NCBI RefSeq assembly: GCF_963259705.1
Contig: NC_081861.1
Coordinates: forward strand, 104,711,726-104,775,725
Direction: 5' to 3'
Source of the DNA: Myotis daubentonii
Lineage: Eukaryota; Chordata; Mammalia; Chiroptera; Vespertilionidae
DNA length: 64,000 bases
The notes under the pieces are model-generated. The model saw only the letters and a program-made list of their open reading frames with translations. It ran no database searches and was not told where the DNA came from. How positions within the stretch are numbered: position 1 is the first letter of the stretch; every line of letters begins with the position of its first letter. The position numbers and the translations under genes were made by a program. Positions 48,315-60,952 of this stretch are shown here, piece after piece.

Positions 48315-48395
48315 GACTATGATGCCTTCTTTGAAGCCAGAGAAAATAATGCAGTGTATGCCTTTTTAGGCTTGACAGCCCCACCAGGTTCAAAG
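48315..48395 (+). CDS. SH3BGRL: SH3BGRL exon 3
   Basis: This 81-bp exon encodes 27 residues, 78-104 by human numbering: [20 protein letters not shown], then TAPPGSK. It completes the thioredoxin-like fold, and only the last ten or so residues, on exon 4, are missing from this window. The acceptor is a T-rich tract with 'cccaccgag' and the donor is 'aaag|gtatg'. It is in phase with exon 2 (exon 2 ends on a complete Gly codon and exon 3 starts on Asp). The frame is intact, so this is the working gene and not a processed copy. Confidence 0.96.
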
Positions 48396-49659
48396 GTATG
48401 ATTTTCCTGTTTTATAGGCCACTTTATTGCTGCTGAGATATTTTAATTGTAAGATTTCTACCTTTATTAAGTACTCAGATTAAGCCAGAGGCCAGGCAAC
48501 ATAACTGAAAAGAAATGTTCCTGCTCTGCATGCACTTAATCCCTAGTAGGGTAGTCAGATGTGCATAATCAAATATATATGTACTAGTATGTGAGTAAGA
48601 AGTAGGTAGAGTGGCTTCTTCATCAATCTTATCAAGGCAGCAAATTTCTCATTAACCCATTTGCAAATAAGTGGTAAGTATTTTAAAGACTCCATTATTC
48701 TAGCTGCCATTCATGGTTCTACATCGACATAAAGTGTCTTAGTTCATAGTAATCTTCTTGGCAACATCTATTGTCTTTGTGTGAGGCAAATTTAGAGTCA
48801 TCCATTCAAATTAACTGAAGACATTTGAGTTTCAAAACTGGTCACAAAATTGCTGGCTAAATTTGGAGCTTTTCCTCTGGCAACAAAAAATTAATATTTC
48901 AAGTGGCAGTATTCACATGAAGATCATATAAAGAAAAGAATCAAAAATGAAATTGCCTACATAGTGCAATGTCTCAGAACTCTGGACTTTAAATATACCT
49001 TTGTCAGGTCCAGTGGGAAGGAGACATCAATGCAGTGTGAGGATTAAAAAGCAAAATAAAAATAGGTAAATAGGGCACACCTGGCCACCCCACCCCCTTG
49101 AAAATAAGAGTGCCCTGCTCACCAGGAGGCCTTGAGGAGCAACAAGTCCAGCCAGACCCACCCCCTTCATCAGCAGAGGGCCCTGCCCACCCTGCCCCAT
49201 AAAGGAAGTGTCTAGCCCTTGTCTAGAGATGAACTTGGTTGCTCAGCCCCCTTGATGATTGGAGTGCCCTACCCACCCCCACATCTTGAGGAATGGTATG
49301 CGTGGCCTGCACCCACTCCTTAATATGCAGTGCATGTGGCCTGCTTCACCAGCTTGACATGCAGCCAACCTGGATGCACAGACTTGTTTCCCCATTCTGG
49401 CATGCCCAACCTGGAACCCCTGGACAACAGGCCTTAGTGACTTGAAGTGGTGCTCCTGGACCTGCCACCATGACAAAACATCCCAAGATACATGAACCTG
49501 CCATCAAAAATCATTGTGCCTGGCAAGGAAATCCTGGACAACCAGCCTGGCCACCATGGCACTGGCCCCATAGCTGAGACCTGATACTCTCAGACACACG
49601 AACCTGCCTCCTTGACCTGGCTGGCCTCACCCAACACCAAGGACCACAGGACTGCTAAA

Positions 49660-50570
49660 ATGGGGAGATAAAGAAACAACCTCCAAATGAAATAAAGGAG
49701 AATTTACAGAAAATGAACTAAATGAAATGGAGGAAAGCAATTGTTCAGATAAATAATTCAAAGTAATGGCTATAAAGGTGTTCAAACAACTTAGTGAGAA
49801 CTACAAGGAACTTAATGGTAACTATAATACTTAATGAGAACTACACCAGCATGAAAAGAAGGATGAAACCATGAATAAGAATCAAACAGAAATGAAATAT
49901 GACATAAATGAAATAACTACAATAAAGAATACCCTGGAAGAAATCAACAGTAGATTGGAAGCTGAGGACTGGATCAACAAATTAGAAAACAAAGTAGAAA
50001 ACCACCTATTTGGAGTAGCAATTGGGAAAAAAACACCAGGGAAGTTTAAGGGAGCTTTGGGACAACATGAAATGTAACAACATGGGGGTACCAGAAGGGA
50101 AGGAATCTGAGTGAGGAATATAGAACCTGTTTGAAGAAAAAATGACATAAAACTTACTTCCCTAACCTGGTGAAGGAAAAAGTCACACAAGTCCAGGGAA
50201 CAAAGAGTCTCAATCAAGATGAACTGCCCCCCAAAACCCACACAAAGACACATCATAATTAAAATGGCAAACATTAGAAACAAAGAAAGAATCTTAAAGG
50301 ATGCAAGAGAGACAGAAAGTTACCTACAAGGGAACCTCCATTAGACTCTCAACTGATTTCTCAATACAAACACTTCAGGCCAGAAGGGAGTGGCATGAAG
50401 TATACACAGAAATGAAAATGAAGGGACTGAATCCAAAACTACTCTATCCAGCAAGTGTATCATTCAAAATTGAATGTGAAATAAAATGCTTTGCAGACAA
50501 AAAAAATGACAAAAGGAGTTTATTACCACCAATCTAGTACTGCAAGAAATGCTTAAGTACTATTGTAAGA
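49660..50570 (+). pseudogene. L1-A ORF1 remnant
   Basis: From an ATG at 49660, interrupted frames give a coiled-coil-like portion (TTIKNTLEEINSRLEAEDWI, NKLENKVEN) and the C-terminal domain (RQKVTYKGTSIRLSTDFSIQ, TLQARREWHEVYTEMK, PKLLYPASVSFKIE). Frameshifts are frequent and the terminal stop is lost. Confidence 0.82.

Positions 50571-50571
<1 letters not shown>

Positions 50572-50627
<56 letters not shown>
50572..50627. repeat. (GA)n microsatellite
   Basis: A pure GA dinucleotide run at the ORF1-ORF2 junction of L1-A, inside the element. Confidence 0.95.
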
Positions 50628-50629
<2 letters not shown>

Positions 50630-51128
50630 GGGAGAGAACACATGCAAAGAGAATAAAAATGACAACAAATAAAGTACCCACCAATCATAACTTTAAATGT
50701 AAATGGCCTAAATGCTCTAATCAAAAGACATAGGGTAGTTGAATGGATAAGAAAACATGACCCATATATATGCTGTCTATAAGAGACCAACCTCAGAACA
50801 AAAAATTCACTTACAGGATGACAGTGAAGGGATGGAAATTTTTTTCCATGTGAAAGGAAATAGAAAAAAATGCTGGGGTAGCAATATTCATTACTGACAA
50901 AATATACTTCAAAGTGAAAGCCATAGCAAGAAATAAGGAAGGACACTTAATAATACTAAAAGGAACAATATAACAAGAGGATATAACTCTGGTAAACATA
51001 TATGCATCTAATATAGGAGCACCCAAATATATAAAAATATTTCTGGAGGATATTAAGGGAGATATCATCAGCAATACAATCATAGTAGGGTCTTTAACAC
51101 CCACTGACATCATTGGATAGTTCTTCTC

Positions 51129-51340
51129 CAGTGGTAGGCAAACTCATTAGTCAACAGAGGCAAATATCAACAGTACAACGATTGAAATTTCTTTTGAGAG
51201 CCAAATTTTTTAAACTTAAACTATATGGGTAGGTACATTGTTATTAACTTAATTAGGGTACACCTAAGGCTTAGGAAGAGCCACACTCAAAGGGCCAAAG
51301 AGCCGCATGTGGCTCGCGAGCTGCAGTTTGCCGACCACGG
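51129..51340. mobile_element. hAT element, left of a tandem pair
   Basis: Starts cagtggtaggcaaac and ends gtttgccgaccacgg, near-perfect inverted repeats. It contains 'gagccgcatgtggctcgcg'. The left flank is ttcttctc, but no matching duplication follows it directly. Confidence 0.8.
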
Positions 51341-51341
51341 T

Positions 51342-51553
51342 CAGTGGTTCTCAACCTTCTGGCCCTTTAAATAAAGTTCCTCATGTTGTGACCCAACCAT
51401 AAAATTATTTTTGTTGCTACTTCATAACTGTAATGTTGCTACTGTTATGAATCATAATGAAAATATCTGATATACAGAATGGTCTTAGGCGACCCCTGTG
51501 AAAGGGTCGTTTGACCGCCAAAGGAGTCACGACCCACAGGTTGAGAACCGCTG
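51342..51553. mobile_element. hAT element, right of a tandem pair
   Basis: Starts cagtggttctcaacc and ends ggttgagaaccgctg, with 'ggcgacccctgtgaaagggtc' inside. The right flank ttctagac resembles the left flank of its neighbour (ttcttctc) at five of eight positions. The L1 host sequence resumes at 'caaaaaatcaaaaagg'. Confidence 0.85.
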
Positions 51554-52033
51554 TTCTAGACAAAAAATCAAAAAGGAAACAGCAAACCTAAAATACACAT
51601 TTGATTAAATGGATTTAATTGAAATTTACAGAACATTTCACCTCAAAGCTGCAGAATATACATTCTTCTCAAGTGAACATGGGGCATTCTTATATATAGG
51701 CCACATGTTAGGACACAAAGTTTCTAAAAATTCAAGAGGATTTAAATAATAACAAGCATCTTCTTTGATCACAATGGCATGAAACTAGAGATCAACTACA
51801 ATAAAAACACCCCCAAAACATTCAAACACATGGAGGCTATATAGCATGTTATTAAACAATGAAGGGTTTATCAATGAGATCAAGGAAGAAATCAAATCTT
51901 CCTGGTAACAAATGAAAATGAACACACAGCAACTCAAAAATCTATGGGACACAGTGAAAGCAGTCCTGAAAGGGAAGTTCATATCACTACAGGATTACCT
52001 CAAGAAACAAGAAAAATTTCTAATAAACTATCT

Positions 52034-52437
52034 TACCGGGGCTGACCAGCAGACCCTAAGTGACGGATGAATGATTACTCTGACACATGTTTCTGTGAAA
52101 AAGATGGCTAAGAGACTGTCTGGCTAAAGGAAACAGACAGTCCCATTCACCTGCCTCCTTAGGCTTTTAGTATAGCAACAGCTTGAACTAAAATTAACCT
52201 CTAGATACTATTAGCAGGGTAAGTATCCTTGAGAAAACACATGTATCTGTAGTGTCTTTAAAACAAGGATGTTTTGAAGTCTAAACATAAAGATTCCAGC
52301 AAAACACCCAGGGGCTCAGAATTGTTTGGAAAAGTCAAGGCAAGGTCTGCTGCATTTGACAAGAATCCCCTAGAGGCCTCTGACCTTTCAGAGAATCCTC
52401 CTTACAGACTTTCCAACAAGTCCCATATTTCCCCACA
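52034..52437 (-). repeat. Solo LTR, class II-like, in L1-A
   Basis: On the minus strand it starts TGTGGGGAAATATGGGAC and ends CAGCCCCGGTA (a final CA worn to TA). Flanking 6-bp duplications ctatct lie at 52028-52033 and 52438-52443, as for class II elements. Removing it restores the L1 text 'aataaactatct|aaccctac'. No viral genes remain; an ORF across it is fortuitous. Confidence 0.82.
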
Positions 52438-54813
52438 CTATCTAACCCTACAATTTAAAGAATTAAAAAGGCAACAAAAGAAAAGCCCAGATTACGGATA
52501 AGGAAGGAAATAATAAATATCCAAGTGGAAACAAATGACATATATACTAAAATATATATATATCAATGGAAACAAGACCTGATTCTTTGAAAGGATAAAT
52601 AAGATTGATGAACCTTCAGCCAGTATCAACAAGAAACAAAGATAGAGGAACCAAATATGTAAAATCATAAATGAAAAGGTGAAGTTACAGTTGACACCAC
52701 AGAAATACAAAGTATTGTAAGAGAATATTATGAACAATGATAAACAATATGTCAACAAATTGGACAACCTGGATAAAATGGAAAAATACTTAGAAAAATA
52801 CAACATTCCAAAATGCAACCAGGAAGAATGAGAAAACTTGAATAGGATTATAACTACTGATGAAATTGAAGCAGTAATCAAAAACCTCCCAGCAAACAAA
52901 AGCCCTGGCATGGATGCCTTCACTGGGGTGTTTTACCAAATATTTAAAGCAAAACTAGCACCTACCTAGTCAAACTATTCAAAAAGAATCCAAGAGAAAG
53001 AAACACTTCCTAGCTCTTTTCATGAGACCAACATAAGCCTAATTCTAAAACCAGATAAAGATACTACAAAGAAAGAAAATACCAGCCAATATCCCTAATG
53101 AACATAGGTGCTAAAATCCTCAACAAAATATTTCCAAATCAGATCCAGCAATATTTTAAAAAGATAATACACCATGACCAAGTAGGATTGATTCCAGGGA
53201 TGCAAGGCTGGTGCAATATTTGAAAATCAATAGATGTGATACCTCACATAAAGAAATTGCAAGACAAAAATCACATGATCATATCAATTGATGCAGAAAA
53301 AGCATTTGACAAAATACAACACTCATTTTTAATAAATACACTCAGCAAAGTGGGAATGGAGGGACCATACCTAAACATGATAAATGCCGTATTTGAGAAA
53401 CCTATAGCCAACACCATATTTAATGGGCAAAAACTAAAACCATTTCCTGTAAGAACAGAAACATGACAGGGATATCTGCTTTCATCACTCTTATTAAACA
53501 TACTACTGGAAGCACTAGCCACAACAATTAGGCAAGGAGAAAAAATAAAAGACAGCCAAATTGGAAAGGAGGAGGTAAAATTATCATTATTAGCAAATGA
53601 CATGATATTGTACATAGAAAACTCTAAAGACCACCCCCCAAAAAAGACTCCACCAAAAAACTACCAGATTTAAGAAATAAATTTTGCAATATAGCAGGAT
53701 ACAAAATTAATACTGAGAAATTGATGGCATTTTTACACACTAATATTGAATGCTCAGAAAGAGAAACTAAAAAAAAACCAATCACATTTACCATTGCAAT
53801 AAAAAGAAATTAAGATACTTGGGAATAAATTTAACCAAGGAGGTAAAATACATGTACTCAAAAAACTACAGAATGTTGAGTAAAGAGATAGGAGAGGATA
53901 TAAGCAATGAAAGAATATACCATGTTCATGGATTGATAGAATCAACATCATTAAAATGTCAATACTACCCAAAGCAATCTATAGATTCATTATAATCTCC
54001 ATTAAGATACCAATGTCATATTTCACAGATCTAGAACACACACTCCAAATATTTATATGGAACCAAAAAAAGATCCTGAATAACCACAGAAAACTTGAGA
54101 AAGAAGAAAAAGTTGGAGGGATCACAATAGCAGATATCGAGCTACACTACCAATTCATTATAATCAAAACAGCATGGTACTTGCACTAGAATAGGAATAT
54201 AGATCAGTGGACTAGAACAGAGAACCCGTAAACTAACCCAAGATATTATGCTGAATTAATATTTACTAAAGGAGGCAAGAGTATACAATGGAGTTAGATG
54301 GTATCTTCAATAAATGATGTTGGGAAAATTAGACAAGTACATGCAAAAGTATTTGAAACTACACCACAAATTTACCACATAAACAAGAATAAAGTCAAAA
54401 TGGATAAAAGACTTACATGTATGTCTCAAAACAATGAAAATCCTAGAATGAAACATAGGCAGCAAAATATCAGACATTTCACATAGCATAATTTTCACTG
54501 ATACAATGCCTAGGACCAAAGAAACAAAGGAAAAAATAAGCAAATGGGACATCAAAATAAGAAGCTTCAGCACAGCAAAAGAAACCATCATCAAACTTAA
54601 AAAACGGAACCCACTGTATGGGAAAACATATTTGCCAATGATACATCTGATAAGGGGTTAATTTCCAAAATATATATAGTACACATGCAACTCAACCAAA
54701 TGAAGACAAGCAATCCAATTGAAAATTGGGCAGAGGACCTAAATAGACAATTCTCCAAAGAGGACATACAAATGGCAAAGAGATATATGAAAAATGCTCA
54801 GTGTCACTGATCA

Positions 54814-55184
54814 TCCTATATAATCCTATATAATAAAAGGCTAATATGCAAATCGATGGAATGACCAGTCTCTATGACGCTCACTGACCACCAGGGGGCA
54901 GACGCTCAATGCAGGAGCTGCCCCCTGGTGGTCAGTGTGCTCCCACAGTGGGAGCACCACTCATCCAGAAGCTGGGCTCACGGCTGGTGAGCGCAGAGGC
55001 GGTGGTAGGAGAGTATCTCGCCTCCTTAGCAGCACTAAGGATGTCCAACTGACGGGGAGCAGACCTAAGCTGTCAGTCAGACACCCCCCCCCCCCGCAAA
55101 GGCTCTCAGACTGTGAGAGGGCACAGGCCAGGATGAGGGACTCCTTCCCCCAAAGTGCACATATTTTGTGCACCAGGCCTGTAG
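54814..55184 (+). mobile_element. Helitron in L1-A with doubled 5' terminus
   Basis: The 5' end TCCTATATAA occurs twice in a row (54814-54823 and from 54824), then 'aaaaggctaatatgcaaat'. The 3' end has a hairpin 'gtgcacatattttgtgcac' and reads caggcctgtag, a worn CTAG, before a T of L1-A. Interior 'ccaccagggggcag' is inverted later as 'tgccccctggtgg'. No Rep/helicase. Confidence 0.88.
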
Positions 55185-55296
55185 TGAGAAATATGCAAAT
55201 TAAAACCACAATGAGATATTACCTCACACCTGCCAGAATGGCTACAGTAAATCAACAAACAACAAATGCTGGTGAAGATGTAGAGAAAAGGGGACC

Positions 55297-55468
55297 TGTG
55301 GGAATCCTGTGCAGGATACACTGGATGTTCAAGTCCAATTTGATTGTGGGGGCCCTGTCCAGAGAACACAGGATGTTCAAGGCCTATTTGCCATATGCAG
55401 GTGCTAAGGCAAGGACACAGTGATTATACTGTATGCAGTGCTCAGGCATGCCTTTCTGTAGCCCAAGT
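55297..55468 (+). repeat. 5' LTR, first part
   Basis: Begins TGTGGGAATCC and runs to 'gcccaagt'. It matches the start of the 3' LTR (63331 on) in order: 'ccctgtccag', 'gcaggtgctaaggcaaggac', 'aggcatgcctttctgtagcc'. It is broken at 'caagt' by the reversed L1a. Confidence 0.9.
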
Positions 55469-56344
55469 TGTTATTTTTATTTATTGATTAATGTATTACA
55501 TATGTGTCCTTATCCCCGCATTGCCACCTCACCCCCCCTACTCATGCCCTCACACCCCTGGTCTCTGTGTCCATTGGTTAGGCTTATATGCATGCATGCA
55601 AGTCCTTTGGTTGATCTCTTACCCCCCCTTCCACCGTCCCCTACTTCCTCTCTGAGGTTTGACAGTCTGTTCAATGCTTCTGTCTCTCTGGATTAATTTT
55701 TGTTCACTATCACTAGTTTATGGTTTTCATTATATTCCACAAATGAGTGAGATCATGTGATATTTATCTTTCTCTGACTGGCTTATTTCGCTTAGCATAA
55801 TGCTCTCTAGTTCCATCCATGCTGTTGCAAATGGGAAGACTTCCTTTTTATTTTTATTTTTTTTAGCAGTGTAGTATTCCATTCTGTAGATGAACCACAG
55901 GTTTTTATTATTATTGCAACAGGATTTTATTTTATTTTTATTGATTAAGGTATTACATATGTGTCCTTATCCCCCCATTGCCTGCCCCTCCAGTTCAGGC
56001 CCTCACCCCTGGTGTCTGTGTCCTTTGGTTATGCTTATATGTATGCATGCAAGCCCTTTGGTTGATCTCCCCCCCCCCCTTTACCTCCACCCTCCCCTAC
56101 CTTCCCTCTGAGGTTTGAACATCTGATCTATGCTTCTCAGTCTCCAGATCTGTTTTTGTTCATCAGTTTATGTTGTTCATTATAATCCACAACTGAGTGA
56201 GAACATGTAATATTTATCTTTCTCTGAATGACTTATTTTGCTTAGCATAATGCTCTCCAGCTCCATCCATGTTTTTGCAAATCGTTAGAGTTCCTTCCTT
56301 TTTACAGCAGTGTAGTATTCCACTGTATAGATGTACCACCATTT

Positions 56345-58800
56345 TTAAATCCACTCATCTACTGATGGGCACTTAGGCTGTTTCCAAATCTTAGCTATTG
56401 TAAATTGTGCTGCTATGAACATAGGGGTGCATATGTCCTTTCTGATTGGTGTTTCTGTTTTCTTGGGATATATTCCTAGAGGTGGGATCACGGGGTCAAA
56501 TGGGAGTTCCATTTTTAATTTTTTGAGGAAACTCCATACTGTTCTCCACAGTGGCTGCACCAGTCTGCATTCCCACCAGCAGTGCATGAGGGTTCCCTTT
56601 TCTCCACGTCCTCGCCAGCACTTCTCATTTGTTAATTTGTTGATGATAGCCATTCTGACAGGTGTAAGATGATACCTCATTGTCATTTTGATTTGCATCT
56701 CTCAGATGATTAGTGACTTTGAGCATGTTTTCATATGTCTCTTGATCTTCCTTATGTCCTCTTTTGAAAAGTATCAATTTAGGTCTTTTGCCCATTCTTT
56801 GATTGGATTGTTTATCTTCCTTTTGTTAAGTTTTGTGAGTACCCTGTAAATGCTGGAGATTAAACTGTTATCAGCGATAACATTGGCAAATATGTTCTCC
56901 CATGCAGTTGACTTTTTTGTTGTTTTGCTGATGGTTTCTTTTGCTGCGCAGAAGCTTTTTATTTTGATGTAGTCCCATTTGTTTATGTTCTCTTTAGTTT
57001 CCATTGCCCTAGGAGCTGTGTTGGTGAAGATATTGCTTTAGCATATGTCTGAGATTTTGCTGCCTGTGGATTCCTCTAAGATTTTTATGGTTTCCCGTCT
57101 CACGTTTAAGTCCTTTATCCATTTTGAGGTTATTTTTGTGTATGGCATAAGTTGGTGGTCTAGTTTCATTTTCTTGCATGTATCTGTCCAATTTTCCCAA
57201 CACCATTTATTGAAGAGATTGTCTTGACACCATTGTATGCTCTTGCCTCCTTTGTCAATATTAATTAAGCATAGAGTTTTGGGTCAATTTCTGGGTTATC
57301 TATTCTATTCCATTGGTCTATATGTCTGTTCTTGTGCCAATACCAGGCAGTTTTGAAAACAGTGGCTTTGTAATACAGCTTTATATCTGGTATTGAGATC
57401 CATCCTACTTTGTTCTTCTTTCTCAGGATTGCTGCAGCTTTTCTGGGTCTTTTTAAAATTTATTTCGGATGAATTTTTGGAGAGTTTGTTCTAGGTCTGT
57501 GAAATATGCCATTGGTATTTTAATGGGGATTGCATTGAATCTATAGTTTGCTTTGGGTAGTATAAACACTTTAATGATGTTGATTCTACCAATCCATGAA
57601 CACGGTATGTTATTCCATCTGTTTATGTCTTCTTCTATCTCTTTTTTGAGTGTCCTGTAGTTTTCTGAGCACAGGTCTTTTACCTCCTCAGTTAAGTTTA
57701 TTCCCAAGTGTCTTAATTTTTTTTGGTGCGATGATAAATGGGATTTTTTTTTTTAGGCTCTCTTTCTGTTAGTTCACTATTATCAGAGATTTCTTGCTGT
57801 TAACTTTGTATCTTGCTACGTTACCAAATTCATTTATTAAGTCTAATAATTTTTTGATGGAGTCTTTAGGGTTTTCTATGTACAGTATCATGTCATCTGC
57901 GAATAATTACGATTTTACTTCTTTTCCAATTTGGATGCCTTTTATTTTTTATTCTTGTCTGATCACTGTGGTTAGCACTTCCAGTACTATGTCGAACAGG
58001 AGTAGTGAAAGCAAGCATCCCTGTCTTGTTCCTGTTCTTTGGGAAAGTGGTTTTAGTTTTTGCCCTTTGAGTATGATGTTGGCTGTAGGTTTGTCAAATA
58101 AAGCTTTTATTGTGTTGAGGTATGATCCCTCTTTTTCCCACATTGCTGAGCGTTTTTTTTTTTTGTTTGTTTGTTTGTGTTTTTTTTCAGAAGAGGGTGT
58201 TGTACCTTGTCAAATCCCTTTTCTGCATCAATCGATATGATTATATGATTTTTATCTCTCAATTTGTTCAGGTGATGTATTACATTTAGTGATTTGCAGA
58301 TATTGTACCAGCCTTGCATCCTTGGAATAAATCCCACTTGGTCATGGTTTATGATCTTGCCAATGTAATGCTGGATCTGGTTTCCTAGAATTTTGTTGAG
58401 AATTTTAGCATCTATTTCATCAGGTATATTGGCCTGTAATTTTCTTTCTTTGTAGTGTCTTTATCTGGTTTTGGGACTAGGGTAATGCTGGCTTCATGGA
58501 AAGACCTTGTAAGTGTGCCTTCCTCTTGAATTTTTTAGAATAGTCTGAGAAGGATTGGTTTCAGTTCTTCTTTGAATGTTTGGTAAAACTCCTCTGTGAA
58601 GCCTTCTGGTCCAGGGATTTTGCTTGCTGGTAGCTGTTTGATTACTGTTTCAATTTCATCAGTAGTTATCAGCCTCTTCAGGGTTTTTGATTCTTCCTGA
58701 TTGAGTTTTGGAAGCTTGTATTTTTCTAGGAATATGTCCATTTCTTCGAGGTTGTCCAGTTTGTAGGAGTAGAGTTGTTTGTAGTATTTTTTTTAATAAT
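56345..58800 (-). pseudogene. L1b ORF2 remnant (RT and C-terminal part)
   Basis: Frames on the minus strand give [20 protein letters not shown] and [20 protein letters not shown] upstream of RT, then [36 protein letters not shown], the FADDM motif (near 57900, with a stop just before it), and C-terminal [19 protein letters not shown]. Stops interrupt it. It shares sequence with the L1 at 26844 but is more decayed. Confidence 0.88.
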
Positions 58801-58899
58801 AATTTGTATATCTGTGTTGTCAGTTGTTACTTCACCTTTTTTCATTTTTTTCTTTATAGTTGTTACTTCACCATTTTCATTTTTATTCTTTATGTTTGT

Positions 58900-59860
58900 G
58901 TTCCTTCTTGCTTTTCTGTTTTTTCTTTTTACAGCAGTCCCTTTAGCATTTTTTACATTGCTGGCTTTGTGGTAATAAACTCTCTTAGCCCTTTTTTGTC
59001 TGTGAAGCTCCTGATTCCACCTTCAATTTTTAATGATAGCCTTGCTGGGTATAGTATTCTTGGATTCAGTTCCTCGCTTTGCATCACTTTGTATACTTCG
59101 TTCCATTCCCTTCTGGCCTGGTGTGTTTCTGTTGAGACATCAGTTGATATTCTAATGGGAGATCCTTTGTAGGTAACTTTCTATCTCTCTGGCATCCTTT
59201 AAGATTCTTACTTTGTTGTTGATGTTTGCCAATGTAATTATGATGTGTCTTTTTGTTGGTCTTTTTGAGTACATCTTTTTTGAGACTCTATGTGCTTCTT
59301 GGACTTGCATGGTTATTTTCTTGCCAGCATCAGTAAGTTTCCTGTCATTATTTCTTCAAACAGGTTTTCTATTCCTTTCTCTGCTTCCTCTCCTTCTGGT
59401 ACCCCTATTATTCAGATGTTGTTTTGTTTCATGTTGTCCCAAAGCTCCCTTAGGCTCTCCTCCTGCTTTTTAAGATTTCTTTCCAGTTGCTGCTGTGTTT
59501 GTGTGTTTTTTCCTACCTTGTTTTCTAATTCACTGATGCGGTCCTCAGCATCTTCTAGTCTGCTGTTTAAGCCTTCCATTGTGTTCTTTATTGCAGTTAT
59601 GTCATTCTTTATTTCCCCTTGGTTCCTTTTCATGTTGGTGACATTCTCAGTCAGCTGCTTATAATTCTCATTGAGTTGTGTGTATTTGTCATCCAGCTAT
59701 TTGAGCGTCCTTATAACCATTACTCTGAATTCTTTCTCTGACATGTTGCTTGCCTCTATTTCATTCAACTCCATTTCTGGTGATTCCTCTTCTTTCCATT
59801 GGAAATTTACTTTTTTTGGTCTCTCCATTGTTTTCTGTAATGTTTCAATTGTTTTTGTGT
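58900..59860 (-). pseudogene. L1b ORF1 remnant
   Basis: The minus-strand frame MKRNQGEIKNDITAIKNTME, then SRLEDAEDRISELENKVGK and TQQQLERNLKKQEESLREL, is the ORF1 coiled coil. Downstream pieces toward 58940 match the ORF1 C-terminal domain. The frame is broken between them. Confidence 0.85.
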
Positions 59861-60615
59861 CTTAAATCCAGCTGCTTTGCTACCCAGGTTCTTTTGGGAG
59901 TGGTGCTAGTGGTGCAGTCTCTCAGGTCTCATGGGCTTGGTGATCTAGCAGAGCTTTCCACTTGAGCTATTTGGGTTCTCTTGATGTAGTTGGATCTTGA
60001 ATGTTAGTTTCTTATTCGTGGATGAAGTCTCCTCACTGGTTAGTAATGTCCCTCACCCCAAACTTTGTTGTGCAAGCTTTTTGGATGTGATCATGGTTCC
60101 AGCTCTTGTGGAAATGGTTGTCTTAAGTCTCACTGGGATGTGCTCACTGTGGGTGCCCAGAGTCCATGGCTTGGGAGGAAGGAGTCTTGGGGCCTGAGGC
60201 CCAGGTACTGTGACTCTGGCCAGTGTGGTGTGACTCTTGCTGGATTAGCATCACTCTGTACCTCACTACGAGGGGCCTGTAGCCTGTGATGGGGTGGGGG
60301 GCTGATGTCTTGTAGCCTGTGGTTGAGGCAGAGGCACTCTGGCCAAAGTGATTTCCCTTTCTGAATCAGGAGGGGATTCAGGATCCAGCAGCTAGGGATG
60401 TAGGAATCTCGGAGTCTGTGGCTGAAACAGTGTACCACACATTTTTAATCTACTCATCTGCTGATGGTCACTTAGGCTGTTTCCAAATCTTAGCTATGGT
60501 GAATTGTGCTTCTATGAACCTAGGGGTGCATATATCCTTTTTGATTGCTGTTTCTAGTTTCTTGGGATATATTCCTAGAAGTGTGATCACTGGGTCAAAT
60601 GGTAGTTCCACTTTT

Positions 60616-60952
60616 AGTTTATTGATATCACTATTTGGCCAGAAGCCTCTTTTATCTGAGTTGGTATAAGGATATGTTACTAACCAGCTGGTACAAGGCT
60701 GCTTTTATGTAGCGCTCGGCTCCTGTGTGTGCAGTAGCTCCTATGTTTGCTGGACTACTTTGTAAGCTACTTTGAAGAACTGTTTTATCTGATGGCTCCT
60801 TGTTAGCAATGGCTACTTGGGCTGCAATATAACTGCTCCTATCATCTTTATCCACTGCCTGGCATCTACGAAGGTCCAGGTCCTAACAGAGGAGGACCTG
60901 TGGCCCCACGGTTGGTGTAGTTGAGTAGGATAAAGGAGTAAGGACTCCAACA
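60616..60952 (+). repeat. 5' LTR, second part
   Basis: Resumes at 'ttattgatatcactatttgg' and ends CTCCAACA. It matches the 3' LTR from 63505 on: 'gaccagctggtac', 'gctcctatgtttgctggact', 'gatggctccttgttagcaat'. A poly(A)-type 'aataaag' seen in the 3' LTR has become 'aatataac' here. Confidence 0.9.

Larger units (their letters stand above)
50640..55296 (+). pseudogene. L1-A ORF2 remnant (interrupted)
   Basis: Endonuclease-type sequence ('tatatatgctgtctataagag' region) is followed, after insertions, by RT-type sequence: [34 protein letters not shown], then a region where the catalytic FADD has become LAND ('attagcaaatgacatg' near 53590). Further on are thumb and C-terminal pieces to 54813. Stops and frameshifts throughout leave it inactive. 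Confidence 0.85.
55899..60431 (-). mobile_element. L1b, minus strand, inserted in L1a; endonuclease part deleted
   Basis: Reversed order: A-tail region (55899-55950), 3'UTR, C-terminal ORF2, RT, then ORF1 and a GC-richer 5'UTR (59860-60431). The flanks 'gaaccaca' and 'gtaccaca' share accaca as a short target duplication. Between ORF1 and the RT region (near 58800-58950) the endonuclease coding part of ORF2 is missing, so the copy is about 1.3 kb shorter than a complete one. Confidence 0.85.
55469..60615 (-). mobile_element. L1a (5'-truncated, minus) inserted in the 5' LTR, itself split by L1b
   Basis: 55469-55895 is a reversed L1 3'UTR and end of ORF2, from the T-rich start to 'gtagatgaaccaca'. 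60432-60615 continues the same reversed ORF2 text ('aatctactcatctgctgatg' onward). L1b occupies the middle. The LTR resumes right after it. A clear target duplication was not seen (only 'agtt' is shared). Confidence 0.85.

Noticed and set aside
52274..52501. 75-residue ORF as a gene
   Set aside because: It crosses the solo LTR boundary into L1-A and has no recognisable domain.
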